Source: Fulvia fulva
Taxonomy: Eukaryota; Ascomycota; Dothideomycetes; Mycosphaerellales; Mycosphaerellaceae
NCBI RefSeq assembly: GCF_020509005.1
Contig: NC_063021.1
Coordinates: 1,860,001 to 1,924,000, forward strand
Reading direction: 5' to 3'
DNA length: 64,000 bases
Positions within the stretch are counted from its first letter, which is position 1. The number at the start of each line of letters is the position of its first letter. Below, piece by piece: positions 34,115 to 45,900 of this stretch. Under the pieces are notes generated by a model. It made no database searches. It worked only from the letters and a program-made list of their open reading frames with translations, and was not told the DNA's origin. A program made the position numbers and the translations under genes.

Positions 34115-35309
34115 TCACTGGATAGGCATGAAGGCAAAATGCACAGGCCCCTCAACGGGGCTGGAGAACTGCGAGATTGATGCAGGTGTCATGCCTGCGG
34201 CTGTAACGTGGGTTGTGTGGGAGACTTCTAGGTCTTGCCATTTGCGTGCGCAATGGCGCGCTGGCCAGCGTTCGTGGACACCGAAGTCGAGCATCTAGGG
34301 CCAAATCAGTACGAGGCGAGTGAAAGGAAAGTCATTCTTTCATACCTTAGCACCAATGATCTCCCACTTGTACTTCTCCCAGTACTCGTGGGCAAGTTTG
34401 AGAGCCTGCACGTCCTGGTCTTCCCAGATGCGAAATTTCTCGCGCAGTCGCTTGTACCGCATCTGCAGTGCTGCAACTTGAAAGGCTTTGCCTCTCTCAG
34501 TCTGGAAGCGGGTGGCAATGTCCTTCCAGGGAAGGTTCTCATCTTCCTTGAGCTGGACTAGGAACCGATCGTCTTCGCTCAGATCAGCGGAGGCGACGGA
34601 CGATGTTCTCTTTCGTCGTTTGGACGTGGAAGTGGGCACCTCAGGCGTCTCATCCTCATCCCGTCTTCGCTTCTGGTGCACGGTTTGTGGGTTGGGTGCG
34701 ATGTTTGTATATGGTCGTCTGGGTTGTGGTTGCCTGATCTCTGGAGGGCTCGATGCCCTGTAGTGATCATCTGTTGGGTAGGTTTGGAAAACATTGGGTG
34801 GGAATGTAGATGTCACTGGAGGTGTCGGAACACCACATGTTGCGGTCGTGTACTGTATTCCAAGGCCGCTGGTAGTCCATTGAATAGTCTCTGGTGATGG
34901 TCCAAAGGTGCTTGGACTACTCCTGGGCCTGCCGGGATCTTTCATCTGTGGAGTGTACTGTTGCTGAGGCTGTTGAGGTTGGTGAGGTTGGTGAATGCCG
35001 TAAGCACCTAGATGAATGTCTGGTACTGATGCACGGGCGCATTGTGTCCATGGCTGACTTTCAACGGTAGACGACGGATATGGCGTGATGTAGGGATCAT
35101 TGAAAGCATACTGCATCAAGGTCAGTCTTCTGCTGGACGGCGTGGGGAAGCTGCACTCGTTGGTGCTTTGAGACAACAAGCTTGTTGCGACGACATACTG
35201 AACTCGGTGCGTACCATTCAGTGCCCACAATACCAGCTGTGGCGTCTGTATGCATATGCTCTGGGTCGATTGTGCTGGGTAGTGGTGGGTATACCTGACT
35301 TGAGGTCAT
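34115..35309 (-). CDS. Two-repeat Myb/SANT-like DNA-binding protein
   Basis: Exons 35309-35199, 35110-34346 and 34294-34115 give 351 residues; introns are 88 and 51 nt. The N-terminal 175 residues are Pro/Gln/Tyr-rich, including a PQQPQQQ run, as in activation regions. A basic segment KRRRD...KRRKR follows at about 178-205 and may be a nuclear localisation signal. Residues 214-260 form a Myb-like helix-turn-helix (DDRFLVQLKEDENLPWKDIA, then MRYKRLREKF). A second repeat starts near 272 (LKLAHEYWEKYKWEIIGAK) and continues across the last intron (ERWPARHCARKW), which confirms that splice. The role is presumably transcriptional; the target is unknown. Confidence 0.83.
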
Positions 35310-37965
35310 CTTCGGCAGTGTGAGAGTGTTGGTGGCGAAGACACATGGAGCGGAAGCGCCGTGAAGAATGTATGTGTTGCTGTTTGTCGATCGGCCGGAA
35401 GCCTAGGGAGAGCAGCACCATGTTGCGTGAGCCGGGCATGTTGGTGGATAAGTAGCATGCACACAATCGCTGGCTCAAGGCTTGGGCCATGCGAGGAGCG
35501 ATGTGCACACTAGGCACGAGGCAAGCACGGACGCAGGGCTGGGTACCTGTGGTAGACTATTCTCAGACGGCGGGCGAGCCTCGAGGAACGCCGCAGGGAA
35601 CAATAAGCTATGTCTGTGCATGCATCTGCATCATGCATGTGCCTCCCATGCCCTCGCGCGAACCTGCGCGCATTTGGGAATTGGGGGGCAGGATCCAGCA
35701 TCCAGGGTGCACGCCTCGTGCCGCAAAAGACCTCCTTTGGGCAGATTGCACGACACAGAAGAGCGCCCACCTGAGACCCCTAATTAGCTGGCTTTCGCTG
35801 CGGGAGTGCACGTCTGACGCTGCTGGCGCGTGTGGACAGCGAGCAGAGTCACGACCATCACTGCTTTGGCAGCGTGTCGCGACGCTGACTGTTGCGATGC
35901 GAGAACACCCATCTCTGACGCTGGCCCGAAATGGATTGAGGCTCTGCTGTCGCAACGACCGTGCCTTCTGTGCGACGAGCGGGCGAAGCTGGCAGAGAAG
36001 GCGCGGAGGACTCGAAGGAGGCCTCGCGAGTGGATGTGGTGGATGTCGCAGCTGTTGTTCTACGCGACGCCGTGCACTGCCTGCTGGAGGCTGGAGCCTC
36101 TCGAGATTGAGGTGCAAGGAAGCATACCATCTGTCGACCGTCAGCCTTTCCCTTTCCCAGCATCCTGAAACCGCAGGCTTGATTCGACATCGATGCAGCA
36201 TTACTGCACAGAGAGAAAAGCCTGAGTGGTGAGTGGGTGCAGCTACGCGCCGCAAATTGGTGTGAGCGTTCGGCATTTGCTGTCGGAAATAGCCACATAA
36301 ATCCTTCCACGCCCTCTGCTACAGTAGAAACCCAAAGATACCCCAGAGCGGCTGCAAATGCAGGTTAATTGCTCAGCCGAATCAGGAACTAGGTCTCTCG
36401 CCGGGATGGACATTCAATCTGCATGCATCGACCTTGACTGTCAACGTGGGCGACACGTTCGGATCGTCGCACGAATCAGCTCTCGTTCCCGCTCAGGCCG
36501 GAACATCATCTGCTGATCTCGATAATCTCGACAATCATCTCGCAAACAGGAAAGGTCAGCGACTCGCTCACGCGCCCATGCCAGGATACTGCCAGCGTCT
36601 CGCACATGGCAAGGAGCGGGCAAACGAAAGCTCTGGGCTACCCCCCTTCGCGTGCTTCGGGCAACCCAATGTCTACACTTCCTCCCCAGTGCTCCTCATA
36701 GTCGAAGATCTCCCTCAACGACGTCGGACATGAGCTGGTCGATCTTGTTGAGGGGATGCTCCAGCACCGAATCACTGCCTTGATTCATCACGAGATGCCG
36801 GCTTCACGGCACGCTGAAGTGCGTCCAGAGTGCTCTCTTCGGCTTCATCCATTCCTTCTCAAGATCGTCCCTGCCCACGAGCTGGCCACGTTCTTTCGGC
36901 CCTTGTTCTGATGCGCCTGGGTCGATCACCAGGTCTTCACCTGTCTACAGTCCCGAGCACGATTTCCAGTACCAGCAAGCAGAGTCAGTCTGGATTGTAC
37001 GGCCGAAACGGCTACTGTTCCCGTGCGAAGCTCACCTCGGCCGCCCCGTTCTGCTGGTATCATGCCATCACCCATGCGGAAGCATATCGAAGTACCACTT
37101 CGACGGCAGGCCCATCGTGATCTACCAGGAGTAACCTTCCAGCATGCCAGGTATGTGCCCTGCAGCTCTGTGTTCTGGAAGTCAAAGAGCAAATATCTGA
37201 ACTTCTTCGCGAGGGACTACTCCGGAAAGAGTCGTCGACGAACGTGGGAACCGAGGTCAGCTGTTCCCGATTCGCCACTCCACAGTGCAGTATCGCGAGC
37301 AATATGTACTCCAGGATACTTCGCCACTCGAACAGACTTCCTGTCTAAAATCGCTCCGCAATGGCATCCTTCATACACCGCGAAACGCTGCTCGGGCATC
37401 TCCGACCAAGACATGGTATGGCTAGAATGATGCTTGGACATTCAATTGAGGTAGGTTGTTGCTAGCTGTCGGAGAATGCTCACAGGATAGCCCTAGTTGC
37501 ACACACTCATCCTACCTGCTGGCTTTCGACATCCCGGTGGTACAAGCGCTAAGCTTTTCGCGACAAGGCGTTCGACAGGACTAGGATTGATATGCTGCAG
37601 GGAAGGTCTCTTGCGAGAGGAAAATGTTGAAGAGAGGCAGAGGCCGGCCTCAAAAACGAGCGAAGACACCGCCGAGCGCTATTCGTGTAGACGCAGCATT
37701 ATGTGAACAAAAGACCGGACGAGCGACGCCTCGATGCCTACCAACCTGCCGCTGGACAGTGAATAGTGAATTTGACGCCCGGCCCGGAGAAACAGATTTC
37801 CAGTAGCGCTGCATTCTGGCCACTCATAGGCGTATGTAAATTCAGCTTCAACCAATCAAAAGTGTCGCTATCTGCAGCGCTGAGGCGGGCTACGGGCGCA
37901 AGCTGTATTCACCACGCGACGCGATTGGTATCCGAATGCATGTAATTATCGCTACACCCGCTCTA
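35310..37965. other. 2.7-kb stretch without a supported gene
   Basis: Long open frames occur at 35489-36310 on both strands at once, in GC-rich DNA, with no motif and unlikely amino-acid composition. 36434-37440 is similar. It may hold the Myb-gene promoter and decayed DNA, but I see no repeat structure that proves it. Confidence 0.45.
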
Positions 37966-39122
37966 TCAAGCATCGGCTCCATCGTTGCCCACTCGACGAA
38001 AAGTCATCACAGCCGTCGCTGTTCGTGGTATAGCCTGCTGCGATACGTTCCAGCCTCCGGCCTCAAGTTCTTCCTGTTTTCTGTAAGGCGGGTCACGAAG
38101 GATGGTAATCTTTGAAAGGGGATCGAATTGATCACTTGTGCCAAGTCCGAGGAGTCGCTCATCGAATTCTGCGAGCCCTTCTGATTCGGTATTGTTGACT
38201 CTTAAATGTTTCAACGAGCCTGGCAGTATATCAACCAACCTTGGCATTTCTAAGCGCTGTCGTCAGTGTCTGCGTCTAGAGACTCATCGACGCCGACCAA
38301 AGCTGACTGAGGCACATCAAGTGTCTGCAAGATAGAAAGTACCCGGAGATCCCCGAGTGGAGGAAACACTTCATCGTCCAAGTCCTCCCTGGCGAAATCT
38401 TGCGCAGCTCGATCATCTAGCGTCAAAGACTTGAGATTATGCAAGCTCCTGTTTGCGTGGCATATGCGGATAGCATCGCCGAGCTCGTCGTACCTGAGCT
38501 CACATGATCCAACACAGGAATCACCCCACTCTATGCTCAAAGTCTCGACGCAGGGACTGCTGAGGAGCAAGTTCTTGAGGCCTTTGGCATCGATGAGAGC
38601 ATACGTGAGTCGAATATCCCGTAGTACGTTGAGAGGCAAGACAGGGCATGGAATTTGGCGCTCACCTTCACAAAATATGTCTCCGGAGCCTTCGATAGCA
38701 TCTGCGAGTAGCTGTCCTGCAAGATCGGTACCTAGTATGGGGTGCACATTGGCAACAGGAGGAAGTATGTCTGGCGCAGGAACAGCGGTGTCCTGCAGGT
38801 ACTTTGCCTCTTCAGTAGAAATAGTCCGTTCGTCATCAAAACCTCTCCAGCTCTCGATGCGCAAGACCCTGACCAGAGTGGCCAAACGGGGCTCACGTAC
38901 CGTGGCCTGCAGCAGTTTACCCACAGCGCCACTGCCTTCCTGTATGTCGACAGTGGCAAACAGCATAGGTTGTGCTACCCGGTAGCACTGCTTGTTGAGC
39001 AAGCAGATAGAACGCAGCATCTGCCGTTTCACACGTTCGTCCCAGTCGTAAAGCTCAGTACGCTCGAAGTTCGAGAAGACCGACTGCAGTAGCTCTTCTG
39101 GCAGGTGAGGGACCTGGACCAT
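37966..39122 (-). CDS. F-box/LRR-like protein with an interrupted C-terminal frame
   Basis: From ATG 39122 a frame of 290 codons starts with an F-box-like helix pair (VPHLPEELLQSVFSNF, then ICLLNKQCYRVAQPMLF) and continues with LRR-like hydrophobic repeats. It stops at TAG 38250-38252. Immediately beyond, in another frame (38247-37966), the typical end of such proteins continues: RLVDILPGSLKHLRV and a basic-acidic tail. The two parts therefore belong together. Either one base is missing near 38255, or a very short intron with a weak donor (GTCGGC, about 41 nt) is spliced; longer introns would remove the leucine-rich segment just before. F-box proteins usually recruit substrates to SCF ubiquitin ligases. 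Confidence 0.62.
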
Positions 39123-40533
39123 GGCGGTGGTTTCGGTAATGGCTTGCGCAGCAGTTGTATGCACCTCGCTTTCCTGATAGCAACTTAGTCGTCTTTCTCA
39201 ATTAACAGCCATTGAGCAACAGCGGAGAAGATCGTCGTCTGCAGATTGTAGTCGCAATCGTAAACAAGAGATGTCCATAGGCGAGCATCAAGCTTGCAGG
39301 ATGCGGAAGACGATGCGGACTCCAGGGCATGAAATAAGCTCAGTAGGCTGCCCGAGACCTCGAGGGCACGTCTTTGGAGGATTCAGGATTCGCACGCGGC
39401 AGGAATGCAAGCCACGCCGAACCTTATTCGATGGATGAGTAAGGAAACCAAGCCGGAAACCACGCGCCCGCACGTTTCGAAGGTGAAACGGCGGCAGCTG
39501 CGAGGCAGGATTTGGCCCCGATCCCTCGCGGTGGGACCTTCAACCGTGATGACTTCGTCTGGTGGGAGAGGGCTGGCACGCAATGCATCGTCCGCCACCC
39601 CACGCGCGGCTTATCGAAAGTGATTAAGCGTAGCGAGGGAGTGAAGCTCTATACCAGCCCTCAACTAGCCTTGGCGCCCGCTCTGATTGGTCAACTTTCA
39701 AGTTTTAGGGTCACGTGACCTACCGCACTGTGCCTGTTGGCGAACTCGCCAACATATACTCGTCGCTAACGCCCATGTCGTCGTATAATAAGCACTGTAC
39801 GTCGGGTAGCGGTAGCGTGGATCGCACGCTACTTTGCAGTCTAGAAGGGTTGGTAGAGAGCTCCACTCCGCTACGCTTACCTTTGGAGGTTCACAACCGC
39901 CAACAGCACATTTTAAAATGTCGCTCGGGACCGAGAATGCTGCAGATCAATGTTAAGACTTCAAGTGCCCGAACTTGTTCTCAAACAACCTCCTCAGGTC
40001 TTCGCTCTGCGAGCGCGCATCACTTGCTGGTAGTGGCAAGCAAATCTGCGATCCGACGACATCGGTACCTTATCATACCAGGGACCGAACAGAAATGCAG
40101 CGCCCACGTGTATGTCTGTGAATGCGAACGCCTTTGAACTGCGAACGAATGCGATGGCCACGGTTGAATATAGGACCTGTGATATCTAGAGCATTCGCCG
40201 GCTCAGCATGCGAGGGCATCAGCGCCGTGACCCAGATGCGGCATTTTCCTCTCAAAGGAGCGTAGTCCTGGAGGCTGTGAAGAGAGCAGTGCTTGCGTCG
40301 TCTTCGTATCCGACATCGATGTGATGGCATGTGTGTTCGCTCGTAGGCCGCCGTTGGTAACAGTGCTCGCTGTCGTGATCTGTGCTTCTGTAACAGTGGC
40401 CGTGTGAGAATAGCTGAGTGCGAAATTGAGTATCATTTTGATATTGGAATGACTGAATCACCATCCAGTACGCTACATATTGCCCCCTTTTCAACGCCTC
40501 ATTGCTCCAAGTCATATTCTAGTCGTGAGTGAT
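39123..40533. other. Intergenic, no gene seen
   Basis: 1.4 kb between the F-box gene start (minus) and the IMP dehydrogenase stop (minus). Short overlapping frames only. The left part should be the F-box promoter. Confidence 0.5.
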
Positions 40534-42388
40534 TTATGAGTAAAGCTTCTTCTCAACGTTGCTCATGCCGTGCACGTTGCCCTCTGCTTGCGCGCTGGCT
40601 GTTCGGAATTCGAATCGCACGTCGCCTGCTCGAACGCCAAGCTGCAGCTTCTCGAGGCTGTCGACGCCTACGTCCTGGAGTGAATGCTGCACACCGGCCG
40701 AGAGGTATGGCAGGAACTTTGTGACGCTGCCACGATCAAGCACTGACCCGGAGACACCCTGTGCAACCAAGACCTTGTCGCCTTCCGAGAAGTACCGAGC
40801 TGTGCCTGCGTTCTTGGCGGTGTTGTTGCTCTTGTCACCGACACCACCGGCCTTCTTGTCCTCCATAGCGTCGATGGAGCCCATACCTCGGTATGTCTTG
40901 CGGAGCTGGCCGTCTGGACCGACAAGGTATGCACCGGGCGACTCTGTCGTGGCGGCGAGCAGACCACCCATCATAATCGTGCTGGCACCAAGTGCAAGAG
41001 CCTTAACGATGTGACCGACGTTCTGAATACCACCATCGGCAATGCATGGCACGCCGAACTTGGAAGCGAACTCTGTCACCTCGTAGACCGAAGTTGCCTG
41101 TGGTCGACCGACAGCCATGACTTCCTGGGTAATACAAGCAGAGCCGGCCCCCATGCCGATACGGAGACCGTCCACGCCAGCTGCGATGAGGGAGGCGGCC
41201 TGATCACGAGTGACCACGTTGCCACCAATGACTTCCATTCGTGGGTAGTTCTGCTTGATCCACCGGATCATCTCGATCTGATACATGGAGTTGCCTTGGC
41301 TGGAGTCAAGGATCACCACATCCAAGCCTGCTTCTGCGAGCGCAGCCAATCTTTCCTTGTCCACTGGCCGAGTGCCAATCGCAGCAGCTGAGAGCAGCTG
41401 CTTTGTTCCTGGTACCTTGGACGCGAGTGGGTAGTTGAGGTTCTTCATCAGATCGCTGCGGCTGAGCAGAGAAATGAGGTTGCCTTGTCCGTCCACGATC
41501 GGGAGCTTACCCTTCTTACTCTTGCTGAGGATTGTGTTGGCCTCCTGCAGGCTTACACCCTCACTTGCGGTAACTAGGTCGGTCGACATGATTTCGGTGA
41601 CTGGCGTGTTGTGTTCGGAGACGAATTGGGTGTCTCGAGGAGTAACAATGCCAATAAGCTTGCTTCGCAGCTGGCCATCCTCTGTTGGAGCATGTTAGCG
41701 CACTGACGCACAACACACCATCAGAGAACGACTGCGGAAAGTCCTTTGGAGGATCAGAGGGTTAATGTCTCCACAGCGCTCCAAGCACGTTGGCGAGGAG
41801 TATGCGGTTGAACGAAAGTTAAATTGAGTTAACATCACGAAAGAAGCGGTGGCACTGGAAGGGGGGTTGTGGCTTACCAGTGACAGGGAAGCCGCCAAAT
41901 CCCCATTTCTCCTTGAGCGCAATCGCCTCGGCGACTGTAGTCTTGGGTGAGATGACGACTGGGTCCGTGATGAAGCCGTTCTCGAATCTCTTAACCTTGC
42001 GGATCATGCCTGCCTGGTCTTCGATCGAGCAGTTGTGGTGAACGACACCGACGCCACCCAGGAGTGCCATGTGAATCGCCATGTTATGTTCGGTCACTGT
42101 GTCCATAGGAGATGACGTAAAAGGCGTCTTGAGGGTGATGTTCCGTGTAAGCTTCGAGGTCAGGTCGACGTCGCTGGCTGGGAAGCCAATGTAGCCTGGG
42201 AGCAGGAGGAAATCGTTGTATGTGAGACCTCCCATCTTCTTCGGATCCATGAGGTCCTGCACAGCAATGCCGCCCTTTGAGCCATATTGCTTGATCAACT
42301 CGAGCGCACGTGATGCGTCCTCGACATGTTCTTCACCGCGAGAGCCATTCGCGGAGCCGTTCGTGGTCGCGTTCGCGGATGGCGACAT
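40534..42388 (-). CDS. Inosine-5'-monophosphate dehydrogenase
   Basis: Exons 42388-41878 and 41681-40534 with a 196-nt intron (GTAAGC...CAACAG) encode 552 residues. The TIM barrel opens with [16 protein letters not shown] and [13 protein letters not shown]. The two CBS domains (about 130-245) are inserted as usual and are cut by the intron at FPVTEDGQL. The catalytic cysteine lies near residue 353 in [18 protein letters not shown], next to [11 protein letters not shown] and [13 protein letters not shown] of the active-site flap. The enzyme oxidises IMP to XMP with NAD+, the rate-limiting step of GTP synthesis, and is the target of mycophenolic acid. It shares a 524-bp divergent promoter with the IQGAP gene. 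Confidence 0.97.
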
Positions 42389-42912
42389 GGTGGCGATTGT
42401 GTGAAGTCGTATGTGGCTAGATGTGCGACTCGCGTCTGCCGTTACTTATTAGCAGGAGAACAGTGACTTCCGTAGATGATGTATACGTACCCGAGGAAAA
42501 GAAGGCAAGAGTGACCAGCGACGAATTTTTGGGCAAGACCTTCTGCGCGCACGGTTCGTGTGCAGGGTTCTTTAGCGCGAAGCTTATCTGATCGACCGCG
42601 GTGGAGCTGGAGGGCTTTTGTTTACCTTTGTTGTTCTCCACTTTCAACACTGTACAACCAGGCCATGAATCAGGCTGCCTCTCCAGCATTCCTCGCATAG
42701 CTACCCTCTACGACGATCATTCACTCGCTTGGCTCATATGTCTTGGATTGACGTGAATGTGCGCTGATGCGGCGATGATCTGGGAGGGTACCTTGAACTG
42801 GAAGGAGTATCTTGCATAGCAACCTGGAAGCAGGCGCGTTCGGCGTCACGAATACACCTTCCTCGCCCACCACCGCCGACACTGCCAACAGTGGGAAACA
42901 GCGGCCACCACG
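42389..42912. promoter_or_regulatory. Divergent promoter, IMP dehydrogenase / IQGAP
   Basis: 524 bp between two divergent starts. It must contain both promoters. Single regulatory sites could not be assigned with confidence. Confidence 0.5.
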
Positions 42913-45900
42913 ATGCCGTCCATACCGGCGCTCAATTCGCCTACGTCGCCGCCTCACAATCGTTTCCGGGATCACAGCCCAACCAAATCCTCACCGCTCC
43001 GGCATGCCGTCTCGACGCGTTCAAACGCCAGCGATACAGACCGATCATCACTCCCCAGTCGACAAGGCACTCTCAGCAGTAACGCGAGCTCCGGATACAG
43101 CGTACCTGGTTTCAGCGGCTATGATTCGGCCAGCGATCCTTTCGTGACGCGGTCGAGCACGAAGAGAGAACGCTCTGAATCGCCGGTGAAGAAAAACGCG
43201 GCATTCGCTAAATGGGAACAGCGCGAGCAGGCCGAGCAGGAGCAGAAGGTGGTCCGGACTCCTTCGAAGATGGATGTGTCGCCGAAGAAAGTACGCGATG
43301 ATGACTGGCGGACAGGCATTGGGCAAAGTGAGAGCAGAAGCGCACTGAGACCTGTAGAGCTGAATGCGACACCGGAACGGCCATCTGCGCTCGCCAATGG
43401 TTCTCTACACAAACGCGCAGAATCGAAGGAGAATATAGTATACCGGCCGCCGAGCAGAGATGGTGCAGCATCGCCTCTCCCACCTTCGCCCACCAAAACA
43501 GTCACTTTCAGCGAAGACACAATATTGCCGCCAGCCTCGCCAGAGCCAAGATCTGAGTCCAAGTCTCCCGGGCATGCCAGAGGCAACAGCATCGCGACGC
43601 TCTCGAGGTCGGACTCGATGCGCGCGGGTTTGAAGCCGAGGTCGAAAGGACACATGCGATTCTCGTCCACAGACAACCCAGCGCCACAACTGGATGGAGG
43701 CGATTTGGATATGCTGCAGAAGTCTTCAACGCCTCAGCTGCGCCATCTTAGCAATTTGGCTGCTCAGAACGGTTCTACCGAAGATCTCAATGTGCATTCG
43801 CCGGAGGAACAAGTGACGGGCCTTGCTGGGAGGAGAAGGCTTCAGCGGTCAGGTTCTGTGAAGCCTTCTACCCAGACACAGTCCAAATTTGCATCGGCAT
43901 ATGCAAGCACAAAATGGATGGACATGCAGCGGAAACATCTACAAGCGTACGAATACCTCTGTCACATAGGAGAAGCGAGAGCATGGCTTGAAGACGTCCT
44001 GGATCCTGATAAGCTTCCTCCAATCGTTCAGTTAGAAGAGGCTCTCCGGAATGGCGTTACTCTCGCTGAGGTTGTCGTACGCCTCGCCCCAAGATTACCG
44101 GCAAATCAACAGAAGGCGCTAGGATCACAAAGAATATGGAGAGCTGCACCTCTTTCGTTCAGACACTCCGACAACATCGCTCTCTTTTTCCGCTTTTTGG
44201 CCGAAATAGAGCTTCCGGATCTCTTCAGGTTTGAACTGATTGATTTATACGAGAAGAAGAACATCCCCAAGGTCATTTATTGCATACATGCACTCTCTTG
44301 GCTACTTTATCGGAAAGGTATCGTTGAGTTTCGCATTGGCAATTTGGTCGGCCAGCTCCAATTCGAGGAGCATGAGCTGGAAGAGACCCAAAAGGGCATC
44401 GATCGCAGTGGCATCCAGATGCCAAACTTCGGCGGCATGCGAGAGGCCATGCAGATCGAAGAGGAGCCTTCGCCACCTGAGCCATCACCAGATGACCTGC
44501 TCGCCGAACAAGAAGATATGATACTTGACCTCCAATCGCAGATACGTGGCGCTGCTGTACGACTTCGGCTTGGTAACATGATGCAGGACATGTGGGACGT
44601 GGAGGAGCAGATCGCACACTTTCAGGCCATCGCTCGGGGAGGTTTCGCTCGCGAGATTTTTGATTTCAAGTTTGCTATGGACATGTCGACGAAGCGATTC
44701 CAAGCTACTGCGAAAGCCTACCTTGTGCGGCAAGGTCTTCAACGAAAGCGGTCAGCTTGGCGTAACAACAAGGCTGCCGTGGTGAAGGTCCAAAGCCTGT
44801 GGCGAGGGCGACAACAACGAGCCGAGACGAAGAAGATCACGACACAGCTTCGATCGCACAGGCACGGCCTCAAGGACTTGCAATCTGCTATTCGAGGCGC
44901 ACTGGGCAGATGGCGAGCTGGCGATCTCTGGCAAGAAACTCGAGATGAGCGGACTGAGGGCACAGTACAAGCCTTTCAGAGCGCGGCTCGCGGAGCGCTC
45001 GAGAGGATGCGAGTGGCTGCTACCATGAACCAACTGTGGGACAATGAAGAGAGCATCGCCAGCCTCCAGGCACTTGCTCGAGGTTCCCAAGTACGGAGGA
45101 GAGCAGGGCGCCAGCAAGTAGCGGCTCGTGAAGCTGCTGTCGATATTGTCAAGCTGCAGGCTGCAGCTCGCGCCCTTCTCCAGCGAAAGCAACAAAAGCT
45201 GGAACATGGCGAGCGTCGGATGCACGAGCCTGCTGTCGTTCAGGTCCAAGCTCTGTCTCGAGGTCTGATCGAGCGACTCCGCCAGGCACGGACAATCGGT
45301 GCATTGCAGGGTCGTGAGTCCGCCATTGTCAAGTTCCAGACTCTACTCCGGGCTCAAGCGGCCAGATCACTCCATATGGACACGAGGGAAGAGCTGGCAG
45401 GTCAGAGAGAAGCCCTTACGATGTTACAAGCTCTGATCCGAGGTCAGACGATACGAAAGAGCACGGCGAACACGATCGCAGCTCTCAAACAGCACGACAG
45501 TGACGTGCGCATACTACAGGCAATGTCGCGAGCTATGCTGCAACGAAAGGCTATTGGTGAGAAGTTGTCTGCGCTTGAGGAGCAAGAGGGCCACCTCACC
45601 ACCCTGCAGTCCATGGCTCGAGCTTACATCGAGCGACAACGCATCTTCGATCAGCTTGTTGAGATGGAGAAAGAGGAAGAGAGTATTACGCAGCTGCAGT
45701 CTGTCCTCCGCGCTATGCTGCTACGAAGTGAAATTGGCAACCTGCTGGCGGGTCTCGAAGAGCACGAGGAGGCTTTAGTCGATCTCCAGGCAGCAGCACG
45801 CGGCTTCGTTGTCCGCAAGAGATTCGCCGAGAAGCGCAAACACTATCGAGAGAACATGGAGAAAGTTGTCAAGCTACAGTCTTTTGTACGTGCGAAGCAG

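Noticed and set aside
35489..36310. Open frames of 247 codons (plus) and 222 codons (minus) in the same DNA
   Set aside because: They overlap each other, have a Cys/Arg-rich composition unlike real proteins and show no motif. GC-rich DNA with few stops explains them.
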